DNA from: Terrirubrum flagellatum
Lineage (GTDB): Bacteria > Pseudomonadota > Alphaproteobacteria > Rhizobiales > Beijerinckiaceae
Reading direction: 5' to 3'
Assembly: GCF_022059845.1 (NCBI RefSeq)
Contig: NZ_CP091851.1
Location: 5,380,684-5,444,683, forward strand
DNA length: 64,000 nt
Every line of letters starts with the position of its first letter. Position 1 is the first letter of the stretch. Under the pieces are notes generated by a model. The model was not told where the DNA came from. It ran no database searches and worked only from the letters and a program-made list of their open reading frames with translations. The position numbers and the translations under genes are program-made. Positions 41,591 to 50,824 of the stretch are shown piece by piece.

Positions 41591-41621
41591 GGAGCCGCAG
41601 CGTCCTCGGCGCCGCGGCTCC
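41591..41621 (+). promoter_or_regulatory. Intercistronic hairpin after the binding-protein gene
   Basis: Arms GGAGCCGC and GCGGCTCC (8 bp) flank a 15-nt loop in the 80-nt gap between the binding-protein and permease genes, without a following T run. Such structures usually stabilise the upstream mRNA so that the binding protein is made in excess. Confidence 0.5.
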
Positions 41622-41644
41622 GGACGCAGGAAGCGGAACGGCTT

Positions 41645-42307
41645 ATGTATCAGTGGGATTTTTCGATCCTGTGGAGCTATCGCTGGCTCCTGCTGAACGG
41701 TCTTGGCGTCACCGTCGCGTTCACGGCGGCGATTGTCGCGCTTGGCCTCGTCGCCGGTCTTATCGCCGCAATGGGCAGCCTCTCGCGATATGCCGGCGTT
41801 CGCCTGATAGCGCTGGGCTTCGTGGAGCTGTTCCGCTGCACGCCGATCCTGGTGCAGCTCATCTGGTGCTATTACGCGCTGCCTATTCTCGCCGGCGTCG
41901 AGATGACGCCGGTCACAGCATCGCTTCTCGCATTGTCGCTTTATGGCGGCTCGTTCTACGCCGAGATCATTCGCGGCGGCATCGTCTCGATTGATTCCGG
42001 CCAGAGTGAAGCGGGCGCGGCGCTCGGCATGTTGCCGAGCCAGACCATGCGGCGCATCGTGCTGCCCCAGGCGATCAAGCGCATGATCCCGGCGCTGATG
42101 AATCAGTCGATCATCCAGTTCAAGAACACCTCGCTGGTTTCCGTTCTGGCGGTGCCTGATCTCGTCTATCAGAGCCAGATCGCCGCCCATGACAGCTTCC
42201 GCCCGCTGGAGACCTATACGGCGGTCGCAGTCGCCTATTTCATCATCCTGTTCCCGCTCACCATCCTCGTCCGTTATGGCGAGAAGCGTCTGGCGGTGAG
42301 CGGATGA
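41645..42307 (+). CDS. Polar amino-acid ABC transporter permease
   Basis: The 220-aa HisM/GlnP-type permease has about five membrane helices ([40 protein letters not shown]) and the EAA loop [20 protein letters not shown] with [15 protein letters not shown], which contacts the ATPase. As it is the only permease in the operon, a homodimer is likely. Its stop overlaps the ATPase start (ATGA). Confidence 0.92.
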   Translation: MYQWDFSILWSYRWLLLNGLGVTVAFTAAIVALGLVAGLIAAMGSLSRYAGVRLIALGFVELFRCTPILVQLIWCYYALPILAGVEMTPVTASLLALSLYGGSFYAEIIRGGIVSIDSGQSEAGAALGMLPSQTMRRIVLPQAIKRMIPALMNQSIIQFKNTSLVSVLAVPDLVYQSQIAAHDSFRPLETYTAVAVAYFIILFPLTILVRYGEKRLAVSG

Positions 42308-43107
42308 GCGCGGCCGCCTCACCTGGAGCGAAGGTCGAGATCGCATCGATCCGCAAACGCTTCGGCAAGCTCGAAGTCCTCAGGGATATCAGCCTCGCCG
42401 TGCAGCCCGGCGGCGTGGTCGCTCTGATCGGCCCTTCGGGCTCGGGAAAATCGACGCTGCTTCGCTGCATCAATCTGCTCGTCGCCCCCGATGGCGGAAC
42501 CATCCGCGTGGGCGACTCGCGCTTCGAGTTCGGACGCGGCCATTCGGCGCCGAGTGCGCGCACGCTTGCGTCGTTTCGCGCGCGCACGGGGATGGTCTTC
42601 CAGCACTTCAATCTGTTCCCGCACATGACCGCGCTGCAAAATGTGATGGAGGCGCCTGTCATCGTCCGCAAGATGTCGAAACCGGATGCGGAGAGATTGG
42701 CGCGCGCGCAGCTTGAAAAGGTTGGTCTTGCCGATCGCGCAAATCAATATCCGAACACGTTGTCAGGCGGGCAAAAGCAGCGTGTGGCGATTGCGCGCGC
42801 TCTCGCGATGGAGCCCGACGTGATGCTGTTTGACGAGGCGACGTCGGCGCTTGATCCGGAACTCGTTGGCGAAGTGCTCGCCGTGATCCGCAAGCTGGCG
42901 TCTGAAGGAATGACGATGGTCATCGTCACACATGAGATCGCTTTCGCGCGCGAAGTCGCCGACCGGGTGGTGTTCATGCGCGACGGCGTGGTGGTGGAAG
43001 AAGGGCCGGCGCGCGCGGTGATCGACCGCCCGCGCGAAGCCGCGACCCGATCCTTTCTCAGCCATTTCCATCGCGGCGCGTCGCCGCCGCTGGATGCGTC
43101 GCCGTGA
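42304..43107 (+). CDS. Polar amino-acid ABC transporter ATP-binding protein
   Basis: The 267-aa GlnQ/HisP-type ATPase has Walker [10 protein letters not shown] (43-51), a Q-loop at [17 protein letters not shown], the signature [17 protein letters not shown], Walker [13 protein letters not shown] and a switch histidine in [17 protein letters not shown]. It would power the adjacent importer. Coupled by ATGA overlaps to both the permease gene upstream and the SDR gene downstream. Confidence 0.95.
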   Translation: MSAAASPGAKVEIASIRKRFGKLEVLRDISLAVQPGGVVALIGPSGSGKSTLLRCINLLVAPDGGTIRVGDSRFEFGRGHSAPSARTLASFRARTGMVFQHFNLFPHMTALQNVMEAPVIVRKMSKPDAERLARAQLEKVGLADRANQYPNTLSGGQKQRVAIARALAMEPDVMLFDEATSALDPELVGEVLAVIRKLASEGMTMVIVTHEIAFAREVADRVVFMRDGVVVEEGPARAVIDRPREAATRSFLSHFHRGASPPLDASP

Positions 43108-43862
43108 AGTCCGATCGCAAGCGCGTTTTTCTCATCACCGGCGCGGCGAGCGGCATCGGTCGCGCGACCGCCCTGCAATTGGCGGGTCCCGATGTGGGTC
43201 TTGCGCTGCATACGGGCTCCAACGCCGCCGGCCTCGAAGATGTCGCGCGCGAAGCGAGAGCGCGCGGCGCCGAAGTCATTTGCGGCGTTGGCGATCTTGC
43301 CAATGCGGATACGATTATGCGCCTCGTTCAAGAGGCTAGAGACGCGTTCGGCCAGCTCAATGCGCTTGCGCTCGTCGGTGGCGCGGCGCATCGCGGCGAG
43401 CCGTCCGCGCTCAGCGCTGAAAGCCTGCACAAGGCGGTCGATGAATCCGTGACTTCGCTTCTGCGGCTGACGGAGCTCGCGAAGCCGATGCTGAGGACAG
43501 CGAGCGATCCGCGCATCGTCGCCGTCTCGTCTTTCGTGGCGCATGTGATCCGGCCCGAATTCACGCCGTTCGCCGCGTCGGCCGCCAGCCGCGCCGCGCT
43601 GGAGGCGATGGTGAGATTGCTGGCGCGCGAACTGGCCGCGGACGGCGTGGTCGTGAATGCGGTTGCGCCGGGGCTGATCGAGAAGGATGCGGGCCATGCG
43701 GGCAAGCTCGATCCCGAGGCGATCGCGCGCGCACAGGCGGCCATTCCACTCAAGCGGCGCGGCCGCCCCGATGAGGTCGCAGCGGTGATCGCATTTCTTC
43801 TCTCGCCGGCCGCGTCCTACGTCACCGGCCAGATCTGGCACGTCAATGGAGGCCTGGCATGA
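43104..43862 (+). CDS. Short-chain dehydrogenase/reductase with altered active site
   Basis: The 252-aa SDR has the cofactor loop [10 protein letters not shown] and the C-terminal [14 protein letters not shown] of classical members. The catalytic region is unusual: where YxxSK is expected the sequence is SAASRAAL, so the tyrosine is replaced by serine and the lysine by arginine, and the NNAG motif is absent (LALVGGAA). Normal SDR chemistry is therefore doubtful. It is coupled to both the ATPase and the enolase-superfamily gene, so a role with that substrate is likely, perhaps binding only. Confidence 0.8.
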   Translation: MKSDRKRVFLITGAASGIGRATALQLAGPDVGLALHTGSNAAGLEDVAREARARGAEVICGVGDLANADTIMRLVQEARDAFGQLNALALVGGAAHRGEPSALSAESLHKAVDESVTSLLRLTELAKPMLRTASDPRIVAVSSFVAHVIRPEFTPFAASAASRAALEAMVRLLARELAADGVVVNAVAPGLIEKDAGHAGKLDPEAIARAQAAIPLKRRGRPDEVAAVIAFLLSPAASYVTGQIWHVNGGLA

Positions 43863-44986
43863 GCGCCGCGACGATCGAGCGCTTCCGCCTCTTTCTGATC
43901 GAAAGTCCGATCAAGATGGCGCGCCTGCAAGGCGTCGGCAACGTCAAGGGCTCGGTCAAGCGCGTGCTGATCGAAATGACGGCGAGCGACGGCGTCGTCG
44001 GCTGGGGCGAAGCAGCGCCGTGGGAAGTCTTCACCGGAACAGCCGAAGCCGCGTTTGCGGCGCTCGACATCTATTTGCGCCCGATCATTCTGGGAAAGCC
44101 CGTGAAGCGCGTCCGCGCGCTGATGGCCGAGCTCGATCGCGCGATCGTCGGTCATGGCGAAGCCAAGGTCGCCGTGGAAATGGCGATGCTCGACATTGTC
44201 GGGAAGTCGAGCAGGCTGTCTGTTGCGGATTTGCTTGGCGGCCGCGTGCGCGACCGCATTCCATTGTCTTTCTCGATCGCCGATCCCGATTTCGCCGCCG
44301 ACATGGATCGTATGCGGGCGATGGTCCCGCAGGGCAACGTCATCTTCAAGGTCAAGACGGGCGTCAAGCCGCACAGGGAAGACATCGCTCATCTCGAAGC
44401 GATGCGAAGCGAGTTCGGCGACCGAATCGATCTGCGCCTCGACTACAATCAGGCGCTCAAGCCTTTCGGCGCGATCAAGATTCTTCGCGATGTCGATCGT
44501 TTTGCGCCGACCTTCATCGAACAGCCGGTGCCGCGCGACAATCTCGACGCCATGGCGTCCTTTGTCGTGGCGCTCGACACGCCTGTTCTGGCGGATGAAA
44601 GCTGCTTTGACAGCCGCGATCTCATGGAGATCGTGCGCCTCAAGGCGGCGAACGCCATCTCCGTGAAACTCATGAAAGCCGGCGGCCTCCTGAAGGCGCA
44701 GGGGATCATGGCGATTGCGGATACTGCGGGTCTTCCAGGCTATGGCGGTACGCTCTGGGAAGGCGGGATCGCGCTTGCGGCAGGCACGCAGTTCATCGCG
44801 GCGACGCCGGGCGTTTCGCTGGGTTGCGAATTCTATATGCCGCATCACGTCCTGACCGAGGACGTGCTTGAAGAGCGCGTCGAAAATCGCGACGGCCATG
44901 TCATCGTGCCGAATGGGCCCGGGCTGGGCATTCGCGTCAGCGAAGCCTCGGTGCGCGCCAATGCGCGCATTCTCGCGGAGCGCTGA
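43859..44986 (+). CDS. Enolase-superfamily enzyme (muconate-lactonizing subgroup)
   Basis: The 375-aa protein has the capping domain and barrel of mandelate racemase/MLE enzymes. K164-x-K166 (FKVKTG), metal ligands D195 (RLDYNQ), E221 (IEQPVP) and D246 or E247 (LADESC), and K270 on the opposite face (SVKLMKAGG) mark the MLE subgroup: cycloisomerases, o-succinylbenzoate synthases and amino-acid or dipeptide racemases. Coupling to an amino-acid ABC transporter and an SDR argues for an amino-acid-derived or lactone substrate rather than for muconate itself. It ends 9 nt from a convergent gene. Confidence 0.88.
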   Translation: MSAATIERFRLFLIESPIKMARLQGVGNVKGSVKRVLIEMTASDGVVGWGEAAPWEVFTGTAEAAFAALDIYLRPIILGKPVKRVRALMAELDRAIVGHGEAKVAVEMAMLDIVGKSSRLSVADLLGGRVRDRIPLSFSIADPDFAADMDRMRAMVPQGNVIFKVKTGVKPHREDIAHLEAMRSEFGDRIDLRLDYNQALKPFGAIKILRDVDRFAPTFIEQPVPRDNLDAMASFVVALDTPVLADESCFDSRDLMEIVRLKAANAISVKLMKAGGLLKAQGIMAIADTAGLPGYGGTLWEGGIALAAGTQFIAATPGVSLGCEFYMPHHVLTEDVLEERVENRDGHVIVPNGPGLGIRVSEASVRANARILAER

Positions 44987-44995
44987 GAGCACCCG

Positions 44996-45826
44996 TCAAC
45001 CCTTCGTCGCGCCGGCCGTGAGGCCATCGATGAAAAGCCGCTGCATCGCGAGAAACATTGCGATAACAGGCAATGTCATCAGCATCGATGCAGCCATGAC
45101 GGCGCCCCAGTCGGTGTTGAATTCGGTCGAGAATTCGGAGAGGCCAATCGGGAGCGTCTTCGCGCGGCTGTCGGTTGCGAGGCAGAGCGCGAAGATGAAT
45201 TCGTTCCAAGTGGTCACGAAAGCGTAGATCACGACGGCGACGATTCCCGGCAGCGAGAGCGGCAAAGTGATCCGCGTGAGGACGCCGACGCGGGATGCGC
45301 CATCGACAATGGCGGCTTCCTCAAGCTCGACGGGAATTGCGCTGAAATAGCCGATCAGCATCCAGACGCTGAGCGGCAATGTCAGAATGAGATAGACCAG
45401 GATCAGGCCAAGCCAGGTGTTGGCGAGGCCGAGCTTTCCCAGCACGATATAGAGCGGCACGATGATTGCCGCGGTCGGCAGCAACTGGCCAATCAGTACG
45501 AACGCCTCGCACCAGGCCTTTCCGGCGAACCGAAAGCGCGCGAAGCCATAGGCCGCAAAGATCGCCAGCGCGATCGCAATCACGGTCGAGCCCGTCGAGA
45601 TGACGAGGCTGTTAAGAAAATAACGCGGAATGTTCGATTCCGTAAGCACCTTCCAATAATTCACGAAAGTCGGCGCCTGCGGCAGCCAGGCGGGCGGCAC
45701 TGTATAAAGCTCGCGCAGCGTCTTGATCGATGACAGCGCCATCCAGGCGAACGGGAACAGGCTCGTTGCGACGGCCAGCGACACCGGCAGATAGATGAGG
45801 CGCGATCTTTGGCCGAGCGCCGCCAT
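44996..45826 (-). CDS. Sugar ABC transporter permease (MalG type)
   Basis: The 276-aa permease has six membrane helices (SRLIYLPVSLAVATSLFPFA, SLVISTGSTVIAIALAIFAA) and the EAA loop PVELEEAAIVDGASRVGVLTRI. It is the inner-membrane partner of the MalF-type protein encoded one nucleotide upstream. It ends the minus-strand sugar-acid operon; no ATPase follows, so the importer must borrow one encoded elsewhere. Confidence 0.92.
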   Translation of the reverse strand: MAALGQRSRLIYLPVSLAVATSLFPFAWMALSSIKTLRELYTVPPAWLPQAPTFVNYWKVLTESNIPRYFLNSLVISTGSTVIAIALAIFAAYGFARFRFAGKAWCEAFVLIGQLLPTAAIIVPLYIVLGKLGLANTWLGLILVYLILTLPLSVWMLIGYFSAIPVELEEAAIVDGASRVGVLTRITLPLSLPGIVAVVIYAFVTTWNEFIFALCLATDSRAKTLPIGLSEFSTEFNTDWGAVMAASMLMTLPVIAMFLAMQRLFIDGLTAGATKG

Positions 45827-45827
45827 G

Positions 45828-46712
45828 TCAGGTCTCGCTCCGGCGGCCGAGCAGCCAGATATAGATCGCGATCAGAACAAGGACGACGCCGAAGAACATC
45901 ACCGACAGCGCCGCGGCCTCGCCGAAGCGGAAGAACTCGAACGCCTGCTTGTAGATCTGGATCGGTGTGATCAACGAGCGGTTGGCGGGTCCGCCCTTGG
46001 TCATGGCGTAGATCAGCGTGATTCCATTCAGCCCCCAGATCAGCAGCAGCAGCGTGATCGCAAAGAGGATCGGCCTGAGATGTGGAATCATGACGTAGCG
46101 CACTTCGTCCATGAAGTTCGCGCCGTCCATACGGGCCGCCTCGTAGCGAGAATCTGGCACCGCCTGCAACCCGGCGAGCACCATCACTGCAACGAAGGGA
46201 AACATCTTCCACACATTCACTGCGATGAGAGACGGGAGCACAAGTTGCGGCGAGGTCAGCCACCCGACCGGCCCGTCGACGACGCCTGCGGTCTGCAGCA
46301 TGTAATTCACGATTCCGAATTCGGAATGGAACATCCACGCCCAGGTCGTGGCGGCGACGATGCCGGGCACGATCCAGGGAACGAGGATCAGCGAGCGCGC
46401 CAGCCCACGGGCGCGGAATTTCTGGTTGAGCATGATGCCGACCGCTGCGCCGATCGTCATCTGCAGCACGAGCGAAGCGCCGACATAGTAGAAGGTGTTC
46501 CACAACGCGGCCAGCGTCACCGAGGAGGCGACGATGCGCTCATAGTTGCGCGAGCCGACATAGCGGCCGGAATCATCCATCGCGCTGAGCGCCGCCGTAT
46601 GGAGCAGGGGATAGACGATGAGCAGCGCGAGCGCGAGCAGCGCCGGAAGCGCGAACAGAAAGCCCGTGCGTTGCGGATTTCTACTGCTCATGAAGACCGC
46701 GCGGCCCGGCAT
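45828..46712 (-). CDS. Sugar ABC transporter permease (MalF type)
   Basis: The 294-aa permease starts MPGRAVFMSSRNPQRTGFLF and has about six membrane helices, with the EAA loop AVPDSRYEAARMDGANFMDE near residue 185 and a WGLNGITLIYAMTKGGPANR helix. It pairs with the MalG-type partner encoded downstream. GC-rich and consistent with its neighbours, it lies 20 nt from the binding-protein gene. The second in-frame ATG at residue 8 is a possible start. Confidence 0.92.
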   Translation of the reverse strand: MPGRAVFMSSRNPQRTGFLFALPALLALALLIVYPLLHTAALSAMDDSGRYVGSRNYERIVASSVTLAALWNTFYYVGASLVLQMTIGAAVGIMLNQKFRARGLARSLILVPWIVPGIVAATTWAWMFHSEFGIVNYMLQTAGVVDGPVGWLTSPQLVLPSLIAVNVWKMFPFVAVMVLAGLQAVPDSRYEAARMDGANFMDEVRYVMIPHLRPILFAITLLLLIWGLNGITLIYAMTKGGPANRSLITPIQIYKQAFEFFRFGEAAALSVMFFGVVLVLIAIYIWLLGRRSET

Positions 46713-46732
46713 GCGGGCCGCGTCTTCTTCAT

Positions 46733-47974
46733 TCAGTCGAGCAGCGATTTGATTTCGGACGCTGCGTCGTCCATCGCCTTTTGCGCCGTCGTTTCGCCCA
46801 GCAGTACGCGCTGGATATTGTTGAAATAGACCTGTGTGATCTGCACCCAGTTGCGATGCGGCGGCGCCGGACGGGCGAAGGGCAGCATTTCCTTGAACGC
46901 CTGAAGCTCGGGCGCCTGGAAGCGGGGCAGGCTCATGGATGATGTCCGCGCCGGAAACGTGTCGGTGTAGAAACCCATATTGTCGGTCTGGGCGAGGAAG
47001 GCGATGAGTTTCGCCGCGCCGTCCTTGTTCTTCGAGCCGGCGGGGACCACGAAAGTCCAGCCGCCCAGCAGCGCAGCAGGAGTTTTTCCCGGCGGCGTCG
47101 GGATTGGCATCACGCCGATTTCGATCGAGGGATTCTCTTTCTTGATGGAATCAAGATCGAACTGGCCGGACTGATATTGCGCGACCGTTCCCGCGATGAA
47201 GAGGCGACGCAACGCCGTGCCGTCATTCTGCAGCGTGGAAGGAGGAGAGACTTTCTCCTTTGTGAGCATGTTGGTGTAGAATTCGACCGCTTCGACCGCT
47301 GGCTTCTGATTGACGATCACTTGCTTCATGTCGTCGGAGAGCAACGAGCCGCCATTCATCCAGATGAAGGGAACGCTGCGGAAAGCGGTGTTGCCGAATT
47401 CCCCACCGCCGGTGATGCCAAAGCCATATTGCGGCTTGCCGTTGACCGTCTTGGTGAGCTTCTTCGCCACGTCGACCAACTCCGGCCATGTCTTCGGTGG
47501 CTTGGAAGGATCAAGGCCGGCCTCTTTGTAGGCGCCCTTGTTGTAATAGATCGCATGCGCCTCGATGCGGTAGGGAATGCCGTAGATCTTGCCGTCGAAT
47601 TTCGAGAGATTGAGCGCGGCGGGCGCGAAATCGGCTGTGTCGATCTTGTTCCTCGCATAGATGTCGTCGAGCGGCATCAGCGCGCCGGTCGCGGCGAAGG
47701 GAATGTTCCAGCCATTCTGGATTTCGATGAGATCAGGCGGCGATCCTGATTTCAGCGCGACAAGCACCCTGTTCTGCAGGCCGTCCGACACCGTGACTTC
47801 AATCTTGACCTTGTCGCCCGGATTCGCCGCTTCGAATTTTTGAGCGAGCTCCCTGGCGCGCGCCTCGCCCCAGTTCGGCGCCCACCAGATGATGTCGGCG
47901 GCGCGCGCCGAGGTTCCGCCGAGCGCGAGCGCGGCGCCTGAAAGCCAGAGAGCGGATCGCGGAATTCCCTTCAT
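46733..47974 (-). CDS. Sugar-binding periplasmic protein (family 1)
   Basis: The 413-aa binding protein has a signal peptide (MKGIPRSALWLSGAALALGG to SARA) and the family 1 fold: IIWWAPNWGEARARELAQKF, SGSPPDLIEIQNGW, YGIPYRIEAHAIYYNKGAYK and KTWPELVDVAKKLTKTVNGK. It delivers a sugar or sugar acid to the two permeases. Its position after the mannonate dehydratase gene suggests a uronate, hexonate or their oligomers. GGGAGAGACC precedes the ATG. Confidence 0.92.
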   Translation of the reverse strand: MKGIPRSALWLSGAALALGGTSARAADIIWWAPNWGEARARELAQKFEAANPGDKVKIEVTVSDGLQNRVLVALKSGSPPDLIEIQNGWNIPFAATGALMPLDDIYARNKIDTADFAPAALNLSKFDGKIYGIPYRIEAHAIYYNKGAYKEAGLDPSKPPKTWPELVDVAKKLTKTVNGKPQYGFGITGGGEFGNTAFRSVPFIWMNGGSLLSDDMKQVIVNQKPAVEAVEFYTNMLTKEKVSPPSTLQNDGTALRRLFIAGTVAQYQSGQFDLDSIKKENPSIEIGVMPIPTPPGKTPAALLGGWTFVVPAGSKNKDGAAKLIAFLAQTDNMGFYTDTFPARTSSMSLPRFQAPELQAFKEMLPFARPAPPHRNWVQITQVYFNNIQRVLLGETTAQKAMDDAASEIKSLLD

Positions 47975-48010
47975 TGGTCTCTCCCTTTTTCGGTTTTCCG
48001 ATTGCGGCTC

Positions 48011-49150
48011 CTAGAGCTGTCGGGAGCCGAGCCGTTGGCTCCCCTTTGTCGAAATCAGATCGCGAGAGGCGTGAGCGATGCGCAGCGCGTCGGCGTTCAC
48101 AATCAGCGCGCGCATGAAGCCGATCGCGTGCGCATGACCGGTATGCCAGGGCGAGGGGCAGGCGAGTTCCGGCACATGGTCGGGCACGAGCACGCCGTCG
48201 AATTCTTCTTCATGCAGGATGCGGACGATCTCAGCCATGTCGATATCGCCGTCATCGACGAAGGCTTCTTCGTAGCGGGGCACACGGCCCCGCACATTGC
48301 GGAAATGAACGTAAGCGATACGATCCATGCGCGCGAAGCGCCGCGTCGTCTCGTAGATGTCGCAGCCGGGCATTTCCTGCAGCGAGCCAATACAGAATTC
48401 GAGCTTGTTGGCCGGGCTATCGGAAATCGCCAGCAGGCGATCATATTTCTCCGGGCTGTTCACCAGCCGGCCAGAGCCGCGAACCATCTGGTCGGGTGGA
48501 TCGTCGGGATGCGCGGCGAGCGTCACGCGCGCTTCTTCCGCGACCGGAAGGAGCTCGCGAAGAAAGCGCGCGAAGCGCTCCCACAATTCTTCTTCCGAGA
48601 CGGAGACGGAAGGCGCGCCGGTCCGCGCATCGCGATAGCGCATGTTCCAGACCATCCCGTCGGGAATGCTCGCTGCGGGATCGATGGCCGAGCGATCATA
48701 GACGGTCGTCATCGCGCCGCCGCGACCTGACGGTCGGCGCGTCCAGCCCCAGACGCCGGCGATCGAGAAATTATATCCGATGCAGGGAATGCCGGCGCGG
48801 CCGGCGTCGCGGACAAGACGCTTCAACCCGTCGATCTGTTCGCGCCAAGTAGGACCATCGAGCAGAATGTCGGACCAGAAATTCGGCGAAAAATTCTCGA
48901 GCGCGGCGACGCGTAGGCCCTCTTCCGCGAGCATGGAGACGACGCTCGCCATCTCGTCATAGGTCCAGAGAGGCTCGGCGCTGCAATCGCCGAGGATGGG
49001 GCCGACTCCGCCCTTGAGATAAGCGGAGGCGTCGGCGCCACGACCATATTTCACGAGATGAATCACGACGTCGCGCACGCCGAGCTGCGCGGCGAAACGC
49101 GCGCCGTCGCGGCTGAGGAGATCGCCGAACAAGGTGAGGCCGGCCCTCAC
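48011..49150 (-). CDS. uxuA: Mannonate dehydratase family protein
   Basis: The 379-aa product is a TIM-barrel metal enzyme that would convert D-mannonate to 2-keto-3-deoxygluconate in glucuronate catabolism. Family features include GIPCIGYNFSIAGVWGWTRR, TLAAHPDDPPD, FCIGSLQEMPG and YVHFRNVRG with the metal-binding histidines. GTG at 49150 overlaps the stop of the small upstream frame (GTGA). Close UxuA-like proteins of rhizobia may have other acid-sugar substrates. It heads into the sugar importer genes. Confidence 0.88.
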   Translation of the reverse strand: MRAGLTLFGDLLSRDGARFAAQLGVRDVVIHLVKYGRGADASAYLKGGVGPILGDCSAEPLWTYDEMASVVSMLAEEGLRVAALENFSPNFWSDILLDGPTWREQIDGLKRLVRDAGRAGIPCIGYNFSIAGVWGWTRRPSGRGGAMTTVYDRSAIDPAASIPDGMVWNMRYRDARTGAPSVSVSEEELWERFARFLRELLPVAEEARVTLAAHPDDPPDQMVRGSGRLVNSPEKYDRLLAISDSPANKLEFCIGSLQEMPGCDIYETTRRFARMDRIAYVHFRNVRGRVPRYEEAFVDDGDIDMAEIVRILHEEEFDGVLVPDHVPELACPSPWHTGHAHAIGFMRALIVNADALRIAHASRDLISTKGSQRLGSRQL

Positions 49151-49317
49151 GAGCGCTTGTCCGAGCCCGGCATCGCCGCGACGCCGCTGGCGACGCCCTT
49201 CGTGTCCAGCGTCGCTTCGCCGACGCCATCGATCCCAGCGTCCGTGTAAAGCTTCACGAACACGACGTTCGTGCGCGAGGCGTTGGCGACGAAGACCTTT
49301 TGTCCCGTGATGCGCAC
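49147..49317 (-). pseudogene. Enolase-superfamily (sugar-acid dehydratase) N-terminal remnant
   Basis: From GTG 49317, preceded by GGAGAG, the frame reads VRITGQKVFVANASRTNVVF and TDAGIDGVGEATLD, the N-terminus of galactonate/hexonate dehydratases. It stops after 56 codons with GVASGVAAMPGSDKRS. A normal enzyme is about 380 residues, so at least 320 residues are missing, apparently by an in-frame deletion. The stop overlaps the uxuA start, so the frame may still serve translational coupling. It points to a lost dehydratase step. Confidence 0.7.
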
Positions 49318-49334
49318 TTTTCGCTCTCCGCGCT

Positions 49335-49772
49335 TCAGCCTCGCTTCTGTCGCAGCCGCGCCAGACCCTGGAACTGCAGACAGTCCGGCGCCATTTCCAT
49401 GAGTTCGATGCGGTGCCCGTCGGGATCCTCGATCCAGGCCTGTCGATTGCCGTCCAGACCTGTCTTGAGCGGATTGGTCAGCGGGATTTCGAGTTTTGCC
49501 AGTTCTGCGACAGCGGCGTCGATATCGGAGACCTGAAGACAGATGTGGTTGAAGCCGACCGCCTCCTTGCCTGACGCGCGGTCTCCTTCGCCTTCCGGAA
49601 ACACTTCGAGATATTGCGTCTCGGTGATGCGGAGATAGAGCAGCCACAATCGCCCATCGCGATCAAGCCGCAGCATCTCCTCGAAGCCGAGCTTGCCGAC
49701 ATAAAAATTGAGCGTGCGCGCGACATCCTTCACGCGGATCGCGACATGGCCGATCCCGACAATCGTCTGCAT
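49335..49772 (-). CDS. VOC-family (glyoxalase-like) protein
   Basis: The 145-aa product is a single vicinal-oxygen-chelate domain with paired motifs: GIGHVAIRVKDVARTLNFYV, VGFNHICLQVSDIDAAVAEL and WIEDPDGHRIELMEM. H8 (GHVAI), H86-like (FNHICL) and the final E (RIELME) are the usual metal ligands. ATG at 49772 is chosen for GGAGGAG upstream. It is the first gene of the uxuA/importer operon. An epimerase, isomerase or lyase role on a sugar-acid intermediate is possible; family data do not tell which. Confidence 0.82.
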   Translation of the reverse strand: MQTIVGIGHVAIRVKDVARTLNFYVGKLGFEEMLRLDRDGRLWLLYLRITETQYLEVFPEGEGDRASGKEAVGFNHICLQVSDIDAAVAELAKLEIPLTNPLKTGLDGNRQAWIEDPDGHRIELMEMAPDCLQFQGLARLRQKRG

Positions 49773-49857
49773 CCGGCTCCTCCCGTCCCACATCGCTTGC
49801 GACACTCATCGCGCCGTCGCTCCGCATGGACCGCACCCGCCGCCACGACTGCGCGTG

Positions 49858-49871
49858 GTTCATATTTGAAC
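49858..49871. promoter_or_regulatory. Palindromic operator candidate upstream of the uxuA operon
   Basis: GTTCATATTTGAAC has inverted 5-bp arms (GTTCA/TGAAC). It lies in the 162-nt region between the operon start (49772) and the divergent iclR gene (49935). A near-identical sequence occurs at 50784-50799, before the RraA-like gene. Confidence 0.6.
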
Positions 49872-49934
49872 TGGCTGGTTCCGTAATTTGATTGTATGAA
49901 CAGATGACGCCAAGTCAACGGAGCCGTTTCTTCC

Positions 49935-50726
49935 ATGTCCCGCTCTGACGCGACCGATCCCATCGACCGGCATCGCATTCCCGCGATCGATCGGGCGATG
50001 GAGGTGCTTGGCCTGCTGGAGCGACGCGCGGCGGGCGCCAGCATCCGCGATCTCGTGGCGGCGCTCGCGCTGCCGCGCACCTCAGTCTATCGCATCCTCA
50101 ATTCGCTGGAGACGCACGGCATGGTGCGTCGCGCCGGAGAGAGCGCTTATGCGCTTGGCCCGCGACTGCTGTCGCTTGCGGCGCGCGTCGCCGCAGAAGG
50201 CCAGCGCTATGACATCGCCGCCATCGCCGCGCCGCATCTGGAGCGATTGTCGCAGGCGACAGGCGAAGCGTGCAAGGTGTCGGCGCTCGATGGCGACGGC
50301 GTGCTCGTTCTTGCGGCGATGCAGGGCAATCGCGAATTCGCCCTGAGCGTGACGCCCGGACAAAAGCTGCCGCTGCACGCGGGCGCCGCGAGCAAGGCGT
50401 TGATGGCCTCGCTCGATGATGATGATCTCGAACGCGCTCTTGCGACGCCTCTGATTGCTTACACCAGCCGAACGTTCGCCGATCCGCGCCGCTTGCGCGC
50501 CGAACTCGCAAAGATCAGGCGGCAGGGATGGGCGGCGGACAAGGGCGAATATCAGCAAAGCGTGCATGCGTTCGCCGCGCCCATCCACGATTCCCACGGT
50601 CATGTGGTTGCGGCGCTCAGCGCGCCCTATCTCGCGGGATCGGAGGGTGGCCGCCTTGAGCAGATCAGGCTCGCGGTGATCGCAGCGGCGGCTGCGATCG
50701 GAGCGGATATTCCGGCGTCGGGCTGA
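49935..50726 (+). CDS. IclR-family transcriptional regulator
   Basis: The 263-aa protein has an IclR winged helix (RHRIPAIDRAMEVLGLLERR, LPRTSVYRILNSLETHGMVR) and the C-terminal effector domain (KVSALDGDGVLVLAAMQGNR, LHAGAASKALMASLDDDDLE, GWAADKGEYQQSVHAFAAPI). It is divergent from the uxuA/sugar importer operon. The palindrome TTCATATTTGAA occurs both in the shared promoter and before the downstream RraA-like gene, so these are its likely targets, de-repressed by a sugar acid. Confidence 0.92.
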   Translation: MSRSDATDPIDRHRIPAIDRAMEVLGLLERRAAGASIRDLVAALALPRTSVYRILNSLETHGMVRRAGESAYALGPRLLSLAARVAAEGQRYDIAAIAAPHLERLSQATGEACKVSALDGDGVLVLAAMQGNREFALSVTPGQKLPLHAGAASKALMASLDDDDLERALATPLIAYTSRTFADPRRLRAELAKIRRQGWAADKGEYQQSVHAFAAPIHDSHGHVVAALSAPYLAGSEGGRLEQIRLAVIAAAAAIGADIPASG

Positions 50727-50783
50727 AGCCGCGTCGTTGACCTGTTGCACGCCCGCGAATAGCGTCCTTATCCGAAACTCTCA

Positions 50784-50799
50784 GTTTCATATTTGAAAC
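50784..50799. promoter_or_regulatory. Palindromic operator candidate upstream of the RraA-like gene
   Basis: GTTTCATATTTGAAAC (6-bp arms GTTTCA/TGAAAC) shares TTCATATTTGAA with the site at 49858-49871. It lies between the iclR stop and the RraA-like gene, before a 139-nt palindromic repeat. It may link the RraA-like gene to IclR control. Confidence 0.6.
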
Positions 50800-50824
50800 A
50801 ACGCTTGAGCGACGCGACGTCGCT

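Noticed and set aside
40928..42346. Long minus-strand frames antisense to the amino-acid transporter genes
   Set aside because: These are high-GC mirror frames of well-identified plus-strand genes.
49318..49647. Upstream extension of the dehydratase remnant to 166 aa
   Set aside because: The extra part is antisense-like translation of the VOC gene; GGAGAG before GTG 49317 marks the credible start.
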